From positions 1 to 36,851 of the forward strand of contig JAJZQN010000036.1 of NCBI GenBank assembly GCA_021847605.1: a stretch of 36,851 nt of DNA, read 5' to 3'. Shown in pieces: positions 25,885 through 34,175 of this stretch (position 1 is its first letter; each line of letters starts with the position of its first letter). The position numbers and the translations under genes are program-made. Under the pieces are notes generated by a model. The model ran no database searches. It worked only from the letters and a program-made list of their open reading frames with translations, and was not told the DNA's origin. Origin of the DNA: Pseudomonadota bacterium (lineage in GTDB: Bacteria; Pseudomonadota; Alphaproteobacteria; Sphingomonadales; Sphingomonadaceae).

Positions 25885-26514
25885 TTACTGGATCACGAAG
25901 TTGGTGAAATAGACATTGTCCACGCCGCCATAGCCGGTCTTCTGCTTCAGCACGTCGTTGATGATCACCTTGATCTTGGCCTGAAGCTGTTGCTTGCCGG
26001 CGGGCGTCATCAACACTTCCTCGGGCTGTTGCGCGAGCATCATCAACACCTGGCTGCGGATCGCCATTTCATGCGTCTTGATCGCATCAACGACGCGCAT
26101 GTCATAATAGGTCGACACCGCAATCGAAATCTGGGCGAAGGCGTCGGTGTCCGACATGTTCGACGTGAAGGGCTGCTGAAGCTGGAAATAGGTGGCCTGA
26201 TAGGCGGTCGGGTTGACCGGCGAAGGCAGGTCGATGCCCTTGCCATGCTCACCACCGCCATGGGCAGCAGCAGCGCCGCCCTCGCCATGGGGCACGGCAT
26301 GCGCCTTGGCCACATCCTCGGCCGTTTCACCGGCCAGTACCAGGACCGGCTTGTTGGGGTCTTCCTTTGGCCCTTCCGCCTTGGGGCTGAAGAAACCGGC
26401 GGCATAGAGGCCGCCAGCAGCGCCCGCACCGCCCAGGACGATGCCCGCGACCAGCAGCACGATCATTTTCATGCCGCCGCCTTTTTTCTTCTTCGCCTTA
26501 GGCTCGTCGCTCAT
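25885..26514 (-). CDS. fliL: Flagellar basal-body protein FliL with His-rich insert
   Basis: Stator-associated inner-membrane protein, 209 residues: a lysine-rich cytosolic start (KAKKKKGGG), a helix at about 17-40, then a periplasmic stomatin-like domain ending LKQKTGYGGVDNVYFTNFVI. Between the membrane and the domain, residues 70-93 form a Gly/Ala/His stretch with His at 72, 76, 85 and 90. It starts 24 bases after fliK and is preceded by a sigma28-like site inside fliK. Confidence 0.92.
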   Translation of the reverse strand: MSDEPKAKKKKGGGMKMIVLLVAGIVLGGAGAAGGLYAAGFFSPKAEGPKEDPNKPVLVLAGETAEDVAKAHAVPHGEGGAAAAHGGGEHGKGIDLPSPVNPTAYQATYFQLQQPFTSNMSDTDAFAQISIAVSTYYDMRVVDAIKTHEMAIRSQVLMMLAQQPEEVLMTPAGKQQLQAKIKVIINDVLKQKTGYGGVDNVYFTNFVIQ

Positions 26515-26538
26515 TCGTCATGTCCCCCATGTCGCGGT

Positions 26539-28650
26539 TCAGGCGTAGCGCGCGGCGCTTTCACCCGATTGGTCATGGTTAAGAACGGCTCCGTCGCCCC
26601 CGGCTTTATGGCCGAACGCAAAATTTTCGCGCGATTGCCAGCGATTCTGCGCCTGCCCTTGGCCGTGCCCCGATGCAGACTGTCCGGCATGCTGGCCCAT
26701 CGCATTCCAACTGGCGGAATTTTGATGCTGATGCTGTTGCGAACCACCCTGATTCTGCTGCTGCGACTGGGTGTCCGCGCGCACGGTATCGCCGGTCGGC
26801 ACGGCGCGCTCGATGCGGACATCGGCGATACGGACGGCGGACAAAGCCGCATCCGCCTTCAGCCGGTCGCTGTCCTGACGTAACGCTTCCACGGCCTGCT
26901 CGGTGGCGGCGGTCAGGCTGACGGTGGCGCCATCGGCACCCTGTCGAATATCGACCTGTACCGGGCCAAGCTGTTGCGCATTGATCTCAAACCGGCCCTG
27001 CGCCCCATTGGCGGACAGACCCGCAATATCGCGGGCCAAGCCGTCGATCCACTGGCCCGACACGCCCATATCCACTACCTGCGCGCCCAGACTGGCGGAC
27101 AGGTCGGTGGTTGGTGCGATCGGGGCCGAAGCCGTTGACGATGCCGGGGCGACCGTGGACGATAGCGGTGCGGCAGACGGCGTTGGCAGGTCGAACGCCG
27201 GGAACGACGCGGGCGCATCCGGCGCGGCGGCACTATCATCAACAGAAGCGCCCTTCACGGCCGATTTCTCGGCCCGATGCCCGCCTCGGCCGGTCATATG
27301 ATCGCGGGCAAATTGAAGCAGAGAGACGACCTCTGCACGGGCAGGTGCGGCGGTGGGCGCTGACGCGCCCTGCTCGACAACCGGCAGTTCGACAACGGGC
27401 GTAGCGATGGCAGCGGTGAGCGCTGACACGCCCCGTTCGACAACGGGCTGCGCGACAACGGGCGTAGCGATAGCGGACACGGGCACCTGCCCTTCCAGCT
27501 GATCGATAGGCGGAGATGTTTCGCCACCCTGCATCGCCGCAGATGCGAGCGCAGGTGCCACCATCGGAGCAACCCCATCCACTACGGGCACGACAACAGA
27601 GGGGGGTAGCGGGGTAGCCGCAGCTACCGGAGCAGCCGGAGCAGCAACGGGTGCCATAGACGGAATCTCAGTCACGGTTGCGGATGCCACGGCATCCGCC
27701 GGCATGGACTTCGGCGTCGCATCGACGACGGGCGCTGGTTGCGGTGTCACCATCTGTACGATCGGTAATGGCAGAGCATCAGGCGCTGGAAGCGGCGCGG
27801 CGGCGAATTCGACATCCTCGCTTTCACCATCCTCGCTTTGAATTGCGTCTCCGTCATCCGCTTCGATCGCAACGGGATCGGGTGTTTCAGTGATCGGCGC
27901 AGGAAGCGGCGCGGCGACGGGCTTCATCCCCTTGGCGGCCATCACGGGGGCCGGCTTCGGGCTATCGCCGCTTTCCTCAACCGCCACGGGCGCGGGATCG
28001 GCGGCCAGCGGCGCTTTGGGCAAGATTATGGATGGCGCCGGGCCGTCCGCCACTTCCTGAACAGGCACCTCAGCCGTTTCGACCTGTTCGGGAAGAACGG
28101 TTTCGGTGGGCATGGCCGGATCGACCGGCGCCTCCGGCGCGGCCGGTGCCAGTGCCGGTGCCACACCAGCGGGTTGCTGCGCCAACGGTGCCTCAGGAGC
28201 GAGTTGCGCTGTGGACGCAGGATGCCATGAAGTGACGGCTTCCGCTGGCGTCATCGGAACGGGCATGGCCGTTTCAGGGCCGTCCTCTGTGACCAAAGCT
28301 GGCGGAAGGAGCGCCGGGTCGACCATGGCGGAAAGCGCAGCGGGTGTCGAAGCGGTCGCGACGAACTGCGGCGACATCGCAGCCGGTTCTGCGGGAACGG
28401 CAGCGGGGTTGATCGCCAGCGCGACCGGAGGCACCACGGCATCGGACGGCACAGACGGAACGGCAAGGGGCGCTGCCGAAGCAGCGGGCGTAGTGGCCGT
28501 CGCAGCGGCCGTCGCCTGCGCATCCAGTCCGCCCAGCAACTGCGCGAAATCGGTAGTCCCAGCAGCAGGGGCGGAGGGCACACCCCCTACCCCGCCGGGC
28601 GTGGTGGCAGCCGGGAACAGAAACGCCTTGAGGCTGGTCATCATGGTCAT
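26539..28650 (-). CDS. fliK: Flagellar hook-length control protein FliK (very long)
   Basis: Secreted molecular ruler that ends hook growth and triggers the FlhB switch. 703 residues from ATG 28650 (MTMMTSLKAFLFPAA), one base after the fliJ stop codon. Residues 1 to about 480 are low-complexity Ala/Pro/Val-rich, typical but long. The FliK_C domain is near residues 540-625 (GRFEINAQQLGPVQVDIRQG, then ATEQAVEALRQDSDRLKADA). The tail is Gln/Gly/His-rich. The E. coli protein is about 375 residues. It contains a 63-bp imperfect tandem repeat. Confidence 0.9.
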   Translation of the reverse strand: MTMMTSLKAFLFPAATTPGGVGGVPSAPAAGTTDFAQLLGGLDAQATAAATATTPAASAAPLAVPSVPSDAVVPPVALAINPAAVPAEPAAMSPQFVATASTPAALSAMVDPALLPPALVTEDGPETAMPVPMTPAEAVTSWHPASTAQLAPEAPLAQQPAGVAPALAPAAPEAPVDPAMPTETVLPEQVETAEVPVQEVADGPAPSIILPKAPLAADPAPVAVEESGDSPKPAPVMAAKGMKPVAAPLPAPITETPDPVAIEADDGDAIQSEDGESEDVEFAAAPLPAPDALPLPIVQMVTPQPAPVVDATPKSMPADAVASATVTEIPSMAPVAAPAAPVAAATPLPPSVVVPVVDGVAPMVAPALASAAMQGGETSPPIDQLEGQVPVSAIATPVVAQPVVERGVSALTAAIATPVVELPVVEQGASAPTAAPARAEVVSLLQFARDHMTGRGGHRAEKSAVKGASVDDSAAAPDAPASFPAFDLPTPSAAPLSSTVAPASSTASAPIAPTTDLSASLGAQVVDMGVSGQWIDGLARDIAGLSANGAQGRFEINAQQLGPVQVDIRQGADGATVSLTAATEQAVEALRQDSDRLKADAALSAVRIADVRIERAVPTGDTVRADTQSQQQNQGGSQQHQHQNSASWNAMGQHAGQSASGHGQGQAQNRWQSRENFAFGHKAGGDGAVLNHDQSGESAARYA
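26582..26608 (-). promoter_or_regulatory. Sigma28-like promoter inside the 3' end of fliK, facing fliL
   Basis: On the minus strand TAAAGCCG (complement of 26601-26608), 11 bases, GCCGTTCT (complement of 26582-26589), with the same spacing and -10 box as the fliD site. The -10 box ends 68 bases before the fliL ATG. It lies within codons of fliK, so part of the match may be chance. Confidence 0.45.
27358..27483 (-). repeat. 63-bp imperfect tandem repeat in fliK
   Basis: Two in-frame copies (27358-27420 and 27421-27483) encode the related peptides IATPVVAQPVVERGVSALTA and IATPVVELPVVEQGASAPTA. Nineteen consecutive bases are identical near the middle. The unit is 21 codons, so copy-number change would lengthen or shorten the FliK ruler without a frameshift. 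Confidence 0.75.
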
Positions 28651-28651
28651 G

Positions 28652-29077
28652 TCACTCGTCCCCATTACGCTGCGTCCGGCGATAGCGCGGCAGCCCCGCA
28701 AGTCTGTTTTCGCGCCATTCTTCCAGATCCGCGCGGGCGCGATCCTTCAGGCGGGTAGCGATTTCCTTCTCGCGGTTCGCTGCAAGTGTCATGCCATCTT
28801 TCGCATCAACGACACGACGAGCATCGTAAAGTGCGCCGTCAAGCTGACGCCCGGCCTGTTCGAGGCGGGAAGCCAACTCCTGCATCGCGGCGAAGGATGC
28901 GCCGCTGGCCGCCCCCTGCGTTTCGAACAGTTCTCCGCGTACCTTACGCAGCCGTTCGAGATTATTGGCGATGCTGTCGGCAGCATCGCGTGCATGCGCC
29001 GCGTCCGCAACGGCCATGGCATGCTGCACATGGCGGACGCGCAACACGCGCTGGCGGCGGGAAACAAGCCCCTTCAC
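28652..29077 (-). CDS. fliJ: Flagellar export protein FliJ
   Basis: Small coiled-coil stalk of the export ATPase, 141 residues, rich in Arg, Ala, Glu and Leu with heptad-like spacing throughout (for example LERLRKVRGELFETQGAASG). The start is GTG at 29077, overlapping the fliI stop codon (GTGA). Its end adjoins fliK. Identified by composition and position between fliI and fliK. Confidence 0.85.
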   Translation of the reverse strand: MKGLVSRRQRVLRVRHVQHAMAVADAAHARDAADSIANNLERLRKVRGELFETQGAASGASFAAMQELASRLEQAGRQLDGALYDARRVVDAKDGMTLAANREKEIATRLKDRARADLEEWRENRLAGLPRYRRTQRNGDE

Positions 29078-30402
29078 GCGCCAAAGCCGGCGATCAGCGC
29101 AGCGGCGCTGGTGTCGAGGTCGATGCGCGCCTTCACATCCTGACGGATGAAGTCGAGAATTTCCTGACGACGCTGAACCGCTTCGTCGATGACCGGATCA
29201 TTGCCGGGGCGATAGGCGCCCATCAGAATGAGATCGCGATTTTCCTCATAGGCGGCCCACAGGCGGCGATAGGCCGCTGCGGCATGGCGATGTTCGTCGG
29301 GCACGACATCAGCCATCACGCGCGAGAGCGACTTGCCGATGTCGATGGCGGGAAAGATCGCCTGTTCCGACAAGTGGCGCGACAGCACGAAATGGCCGTC
29401 GACGATGGCGCGGGCCGCATCGACGATTGGATCGTCGGTGTCGTCGCCATCGGCCAGCACCGTATAGAGCGCGGTGATCGAACCGCCGGTGCGGGCATCC
29501 ACGCCCGCCCGTTCGACCAGACGGGGAATGAGCGCCAGAGCCGAAGGCGGATAACCCTTCATCGCGGGCGGTTCGCCCAGCGCCAGACCGATTTCACGCT
29601 GGGCATGGGCGCAGCGAGTGAGACTGTCGATCAGCAGCAGAACCTTCTTGCCACGGGCGCGATAATATTCGGCGATGGCGGTGGCGCGCGCAGCGGCGCG
29701 CAGGCGCAGCACCGGGGGGTGATCGGCCGGTACCGCCACGACGACGCTCTTGTGCATCGCGTTCTTGAGTTTGGTTTCAAGGAAATCGCTGACTTCGCGG
29801 CCGCGTTCGCCGATCAGGCCGACGACGACGATGTCCGCTTCGGCGCCTGCGATCATCTGGCCCATCAGCACGGACTTACCGACGCCCGAACCAGCAATGA
29901 TGGCGATACGCTGCCCGCGACCAGCGGTCAGCAGCGCGTTGACCGCGCGCACGCCCAGGTCGAAAGCTTCGGTGACGCGACCCCGGTCGAGGACATTGCC
30001 CTTCACGCCGTTGAGCGGCCACACGCCGCTGGCGATGATTGGCCCCTTACGGTCGAGCGGCTGGCCCATGGCGTCGATGACGCGGCCGATCAGGCCATCG
30101 CCCACCTGCACCATGTTCGCCTGACTGTCCGGCTCCACGCGAATGCCATTTTCCAGCGGCGCGTCGGCATCAAGCGGCACCAGCAGGGTGCGGTCGCCGC
30201 GAAATCCGACCACTTCGGCGCGGCAAACCGATCCGTCACTGGCCATGACGCGCGCGCCCGACCCGATCGGGCGGCGAAAGCCGGTGACTTCCAGCATGCC
30301 GGCATCATGGCTGACCAGACGGCCGACATTGCGCGGCGCGCGATTTTGCACCTGAAGATGATCGAACAGGCTTTCCGCCTGCGCGAGTTGCGCGCGGATC
30401 AA
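29074..30402 (-). CDS. fliI: Flagellum-specific ATPase FliI
   Basis: Export ATPase related to F1-beta, 442 residues. Walker A is GSGVGKS (171-177) and Walker B is KVLLLIDSLTR. ALYTVLADGDDTDDPIVDAA is typical of the FliI/YscN group. The start is TTG at 30402, overlapping the fliH stop codon (TTGA) and supported by GGAGGG with ideal spacing. No in-frame ATG exists nearby. Confidence 0.97.
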   Translation of the reverse strand: MIRAQLAQAESLFDHLQVQNRAPRNVGRLVSHDAGMLEVTGFRRPIGSGARVMASDGSVCRAEVVGFRGDRTLLVPLDADAPLENGIRVEPDSQANMVQVGDGLIGRVIDAMGQPLDRKGPIIASGVWPLNGVKGNVLDRGRVTEAFDLGVRAVNALLTAGRGQRIAIIAGSGVGKSVLMGQMIAGAEADIVVVGLIGERGREVSDFLETKLKNAMHKSVVVAVPADHPPVLRLRAAARATAIAEYYRARGKKVLLLIDSLTRCAHAQREIGLALGEPPAMKGYPPSALALIPRLVERAGVDARTGGSITALYTVLADGDDTDDPIVDAARAIVDGHFVLSRHLSEQAIFPAIDIGKSLSRVMADVVPDEHRHAAAAYRRLWAAYEENRDLILMGAYRPGNDPVIDEAVQRRQEILDFIRQDVKARIDLDTSAAALIAGFGA

Positions 30403-31046
30403 GACTTGCCCTCCATATCGTCCATCAGCGCACGCAGGCGCGAAAGGCGCACGTCCGGGCCATCCTCGACCCAGCCGTCGGCGGTTTCGAGGCGCACGCA
30501 GCCACGCTGCATGCCACGATCAGGCACCAGCTTCACGCCGATCGCTTCCCCTTCCAACAGGGAAACATCATCGGGGTGCAGGTGCAGCGCGCTCTTGCCT
30601 GTATTATCCTCGATGAAGGCGGCGACCGTGTCGCAGCGCTGAACCAGCCGGTCGATGTCGATTTCCACTTCGCCGACAATCTGTTCGACCAGGCGGACGA
30701 CGGTGGCCGACAACATGGTCGACAACATGCCGCTGGGCGCAGGCGCCAGCATTTCCAGCGCGTCGGTCAGGCGTTGCCGCATCTCGGCTTCCTGCTCGGT
30801 GGATTGCGCAGTGACGCGGCACCCTTCGTCGAAGCCCATGGTGAAGGCCTCCATCCGGGCCTGCTCCATCAGGTCTTCCTCCACCGGCGCTTCGGCCATG
30901 GCAGCGCGCACGGTGGCGCTCTGCGCGGCGGGCGGCGCGGTGTAGAGGCTGCGAAAACCGCCGTCCGATGCAGGACGGAAGCCCGCCACTGCGACCGGCG
31001 CAGCATCCTGAATGGCTTCGGCGCCCCAGATCCTAGACAAAATCAT
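30399..31046 (-). CDS. fliH: Flagellar assembly protein FliH
   Basis: Negative regulator and C-ring linker of FliI, 215 residues from ATG 31046 (MILSRIWGAEAIQD). The helical middle (MEQARMEAFTMGFDEGCRVT) and the C-terminal domain (LHLHPDDVSLLEG, GCVRLETADGWVEDG) are FliH-like. It overlaps the fliG end by 14 bases and fliI by four. Confidence 0.9.
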   Translation of the reverse strand: MILSRIWGAEAIQDAAPVAVAGFRPASDGGFRSLYTAPPAAQSATVRAAMAEAPVEEDLMEQARMEAFTMGFDEGCRVTAQSTEQEAEMRQRLTDALEMLAPAPSGMLSTMLSATVVRLVEQIVGEVEIDIDRLVQRCDTVAAFIEDNTGKSALHLHPDDVSLLEGEAIGVKLVPDRGMQRGCVRLETADGWVEDGPDVRLSRLRALMDDMEGKS

Positions 31047-32049
31047 TGCCCTTTCCGCCGAGCATGATGGTGCCCGCATCCGCCATGCGGCGGGCGGTGG
31101 CGATGATGAGCTTCTGTGCGTCGATCACTTCGGCGAGGCGAATGGGACCGCGTTCCTCGATCTCGTCCGCGATGGCCTGCGCCGCGCGGGCGGACATGCA
31201 GCTGAAAATCTTGGCCTTGAGCATATCGTTCGCGCCCTTGAGCGCGACGACCAGCACGGTGCTGTCGATCGTCCGCATCAGCGTGCCCAGATTCTTGTCA
31301 TCCATGTCGATAAGGTTATCGAAGACGAACATCTCCTCCTCGATCGTCTGGGCAATCATCTTGTCGCGCTTGCTGAGCGCCTTCATGATCCGCTGCTCAT
31401 TATCCTTGCGGACATTGTTCATCATGGCGGCGGCCTCGACCGTGCCACCACGCTGAGAAGCGGCGCCCTGCTTGCTGGCCGGGCCACGCAGCAGAAGCTG
31501 TTCCAGATCCTCCAGCGCCTCGTTCGACACGGGGCCGAGCGTGGCGATGCGATAGACGATCTCTTCCTGATATTCGGCAGGCAGAAGTTGCAGCACGTCG
31601 GCCGCGACCGGCGCCTCCAGATGGGCGAGGACGATCGCCATGATCTGCGGATGTTCCGCTTCGATCAGGGCGGCGATTTCCTTGGCATCCATCCATTTCA
31701 GCATTTCAAGCTGGGTGGAGCGGGTCGGCGGCGTGATGCGCGCCAGGATAGTTTCCGCGCGCTCTTCGCCCAATGCCTTGGTCATTGCGCCACGGATATG
31801 ACGGGTCGCGCCATAACCGATGGTGGTGCGCTTCTTCGCCTTGGTCACGAAATGGTCGAGCGCTTCATTGACTTCGGACGGATCGACGTCGGCCACGTCA
31901 TACATGGCATAGCCAAGCTGACGCACTTCTTCCGGTTCCAGGCGGGACAGGATTTGCGCGGCTTCGTCTTCATCGAACAGCATCAGCAGGACGGCAGCGG
32001 CGGCGCTACCCTTCAGCGCCTCCGGGCGGCCGGGAACGATCTCAGGCAT
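31033..32049 (-). CDS. fliG: Flagellar motor switch protein FliG
   Basis: C-ring torque-generating subunit, 338 residues. Recognised by EHPQIMAIVLAHLEAPVAAD in the middle domain and, in the C-terminal domain, MFVFDNLIDMDDKNLGTLMR and the charged segment MSARAAQAIADEIEERGPIR that meets the stator. It overlaps fliF by eight bases and fliH by 14. Confidence 0.97.
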   Translation of the reverse strand: MPEIVPGRPEALKGSAAAAVLLMLFDEDEAAQILSRLEPEEVRQLGYAMYDVADVDPSEVNEALDHFVTKAKKRTTIGYGATRHIRGAMTKALGEERAETILARITPPTRSTQLEMLKWMDAKEIAALIEAEHPQIMAIVLAHLEAPVAADVLQLLPAEYQEEIVYRIATLGPVSNEALEDLEQLLLRGPASKQGAASQRGGTVEAAAMMNNVRKDNEQRIMKALSKRDKMIAQTIEEEMFVFDNLIDMDDKNLGTLMRTIDSTVLVVALKGANDMLKAKIFSCMSARAAQAIADEIEERGPIRLAEVIDAQKLIIATARRMADAGTIMLGGKGNDFV

Positions 32050-33793
32050 TTTCCTTCTTCCCCTCCTTCAGGAGGTCGCGGACGACCAGGGCTGCACGAT
32101 CGGGGTCCTGCTTCACGAAGTTGCGGATCAGGTCGGCGCGCTGGGCATAGTCATAAGTGGATGAAATCATGTCGAGCGTGACGGGACGCGCCGGATCGGG
32201 CGCCTCCACAGTCTGCTTGGTCAGTTCCGACGAAATTTCGCGACCGATCGCCTGACCGGTTTCGACGGCCTGCTGCGTGGCGGCTTCCTGAGCGGCGGCG
32301 CGGCGCTTGAGCAGCGGGCGGCCGATGCCGAAGACCAGCAGGAGAACCACCAGCAGGGCCGACACGTTGCGGACCAGCGGGGCCATCCAGTCGGCCTCAT
32401 ACCAGGGCGCCTTTTCATCTTCGGTCTTGAGGAAGCTGCGCGAGGACAGGGCCACCACGTCGCCGCGGGTCTGGTCGAAACCGACCGCGCCCTTCACCAG
32501 CGCTTCCAGCGCGGCGATTTCCTGCGGCGTGCGCGCCTTGCCATCGGGCGCGGTGTCGAGCGCGACGGCGACAGACAGGCGCTTGACCGTGCCGATGGCG
32601 TCGCGGGTAACGGACACTTCACGGCCCAGCTCAAAGCTGCGGTTGAAGGTTTCTTCCGTCTTCATCAACGGGTTGGGCGGCGTACCGGGCTGTGCGCCGT
32701 TGGCGGCGGTCTGCCCCTGCTGTACGGCCTGACCATTGGGATTGGTCTGCGTCACGGTCGGGTTGACCGGCGCCTGATTGCTGAGCGCGCCGGGAACGCC
32801 ACTGGCCTCACCGGTGCCCTGACCACGCGGATCGGACGCCCAGGTACCCTGTTCGGTGCGCAGGCGCGCTTCGTCCTGCGGATAGGTTTCGCGGGTCGCC
32901 TGACGTTCGGCGAAATTCAGTTCGGCATGCACCTCGGTCGAGAAATTGCCCTGCCCCAGGATCGGGGTCAGCAGCGCGATCACCGACTGGCGATAGCGGT
33001 CCTCGATCTTGGACTGGACGGCAAGCTGACGATCGTCGGCGGCATTGCTGTCATTGTCGCTCAACAGGCGGCCATTCTGATCGACCACCGAAATATCGTC
33101 GGGGTTGAGTTCGGGAATGGACGATGCAACCAGATGGACGATGGCGCTGACCTGCGCATCGGTCAGGGTGCGCCCCTGCGCCAGACGCAGCATGACGGAG
33201 GCCGAAGGCTTGGCCCGGTCGCGCAGGAACACGCTGGGCGGTTCGACGGCCAGATGCACCTTGGCGGTTTCGACGCTGTCGATCGCCTCGATCGTGCGGG
33301 CAAGGTCCATTTCACGGGCCGAGCGCAGCTTTTCGCCCTCGACCGCGCGGCTGGCGCCCATCGGCAGGCTGTCGATCATGCTGTTGCCGTCAGGCGCGCT
33401 CTTGGGCAGCCCCTGCGCGGCGAGCATCATCTTCGCCTTGAAATAATCGCTTTCGCCAACGGTCATCGCACCGCTGTTGTCGAAACCATATTTGATGCCG
33501 TTCTGGTCCAGCACCTGCGCGACGGCGGACTTGTCGCTGTCGGGCAGGGCGCGGAACAGGTCGCGCTGCGGCGGTTCGCGCAGCGCCATCCAGGCGGCGC
33601 CAGCCACGGCCACGGTGCCGAGCAGGCCCAGCAGCGGCAGGCTTTTCGCCACGGCCGGCTGCTTGATGAAGCCGGTCAGGCGCGCCTTGATCGCGTCGAA
33701 ACCCTTGGCGCCGTTGCCGAAAGCGGCAGCAGGCGCAGCGGGAAGAGCAGGCGCAGCGGCGCCGAGCGTGGTGGAGAGTGCGTTCTCGCTCAT
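32042..33793 (-). CDS. fliF: Flagellar MS-ring protein FliF
   Basis: Inner-membrane ring on which the motor is built, 583 residues. Two transmembrane helices (near residues 49-70 and 455-475), ring-building motifs in the periplasmic part (NGIKYGFDNSGAMTVGESDY, ARTIEAIDSVETAKVHLAVE, SASVMLRLAQGRTL) and a C-terminal FliG-binding tail. It starts three bases after fliE ends. Confidence 0.97.
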   Translation of the reverse strand: MSENALSTTLGAAAPALPAAPAAAFGNGAKGFDAIKARLTGFIKQPAVAKSLPLLGLLGTVAVAGAAWMALREPPQRDLFRALPDSDKSAVAQVLDQNGIKYGFDNSGAMTVGESDYFKAKMMLAAQGLPKSAPDGNSMIDSLPMGASRAVEGEKLRSAREMDLARTIEAIDSVETAKVHLAVEPPSVFLRDRAKPSASVMLRLAQGRTLTDAQVSAIVHLVASSIPELNPDDISVVDQNGRLLSDNDSNAADDRQLAVQSKIEDRYRQSVIALLTPILGQGNFSTEVHAELNFAERQATRETYPQDEARLRTEQGTWASDPRGQGTGEASGVPGALSNQAPVNPTVTQTNPNGQAVQQGQTAANGAQPGTPPNPLMKTEETFNRSFELGREVSVTRDAIGTVKRLSVAVALDTAPDGKARTPQEIAALEALVKGAVGFDQTRGDVVALSSRSFLKTEDEKAPWYEADWMAPLVRNVSALLVVLLLVFGIGRPLLKRRAAAQEAATQQAVETGQAIGREISSELTKQTVEAPDPARPVTLDMISSTYDYAQRADLIRNFVKQDPDRAALVVRDLLKEGKKENA

Positions 33794-33796
33794 CGA

Positions 33797-34159
33797 TTAT
33801 ACCGGCATGCTCATAATGTCCTTATAGGCGGACAGGAGTTTGTTACGGACCTGAAGCGTCGCTTCGAAGCTGACGGAGGCCTGCTGCTTGGCCAGCATGA
33901 CGCCGGCAATGTCGGTCGTTTCGCCCCGTTCGAATGCGGCGGCGGCTTCGCCGGCCTGATTCTGAAGGCCGCTGACCGTCTGAAGCGCGCTGTTGAGCGC
34001 TTCGGTGAAGGCGCCCGGCTTTGCGCCGTCCTGCACACCGCCAGTCGCACCGGCGCCGGTCGTCGGGCCGGTCTGGGCAATGTCGCGCAGCGCGGCGTTC
34101 TTTTGCAGGATGGCGTTGCGAATCGCCATCACGCTATCGGTGGGTGAGATACCGGTCAT
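33797..34159 (-). CDS. fliE: Flagellar hook-basal body protein FliE
   Basis: Periplasmic adaptor between MS ring and rod, 120 residues. The C-terminal signature KQQASVSFEATLQVRNKLLS followed by AYKDIMSMPV is diagnostic. It is first of fliEFGHIJK and lies 16 bases after the activator gene, so it may be read from that gene's promoter. Confidence 0.95.
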   Translation of the reverse strand: MTGISPTDSVMAIRNAILQKNAALRDIAQTGPTTGAGATGGVQDGAKPGAFTEALNSALQTVSGLQNQAGEAAAAFERGETTDIAGVMLAKQQASVSFEATLQVRNKLLSAYKDIMSMPV

Positions 34160-34175
34160 GCCCTATGCTCCCCGA

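Noticed and set aside
28786..30642. A 618-codon rightward open frame opposite fliJ, fliI and fliH
   Set aside because: Shadow of the conserved ATPase gene on the other strand; no motif or ribosome site.
31012..32181. A 389-codon rightward frame opposite fliG, and similar long frames opposite fliF (32927-34147) and the activator (33993-35441)
   Set aside because: Antisense to secure flagellar genes with the same GC-driven composition.
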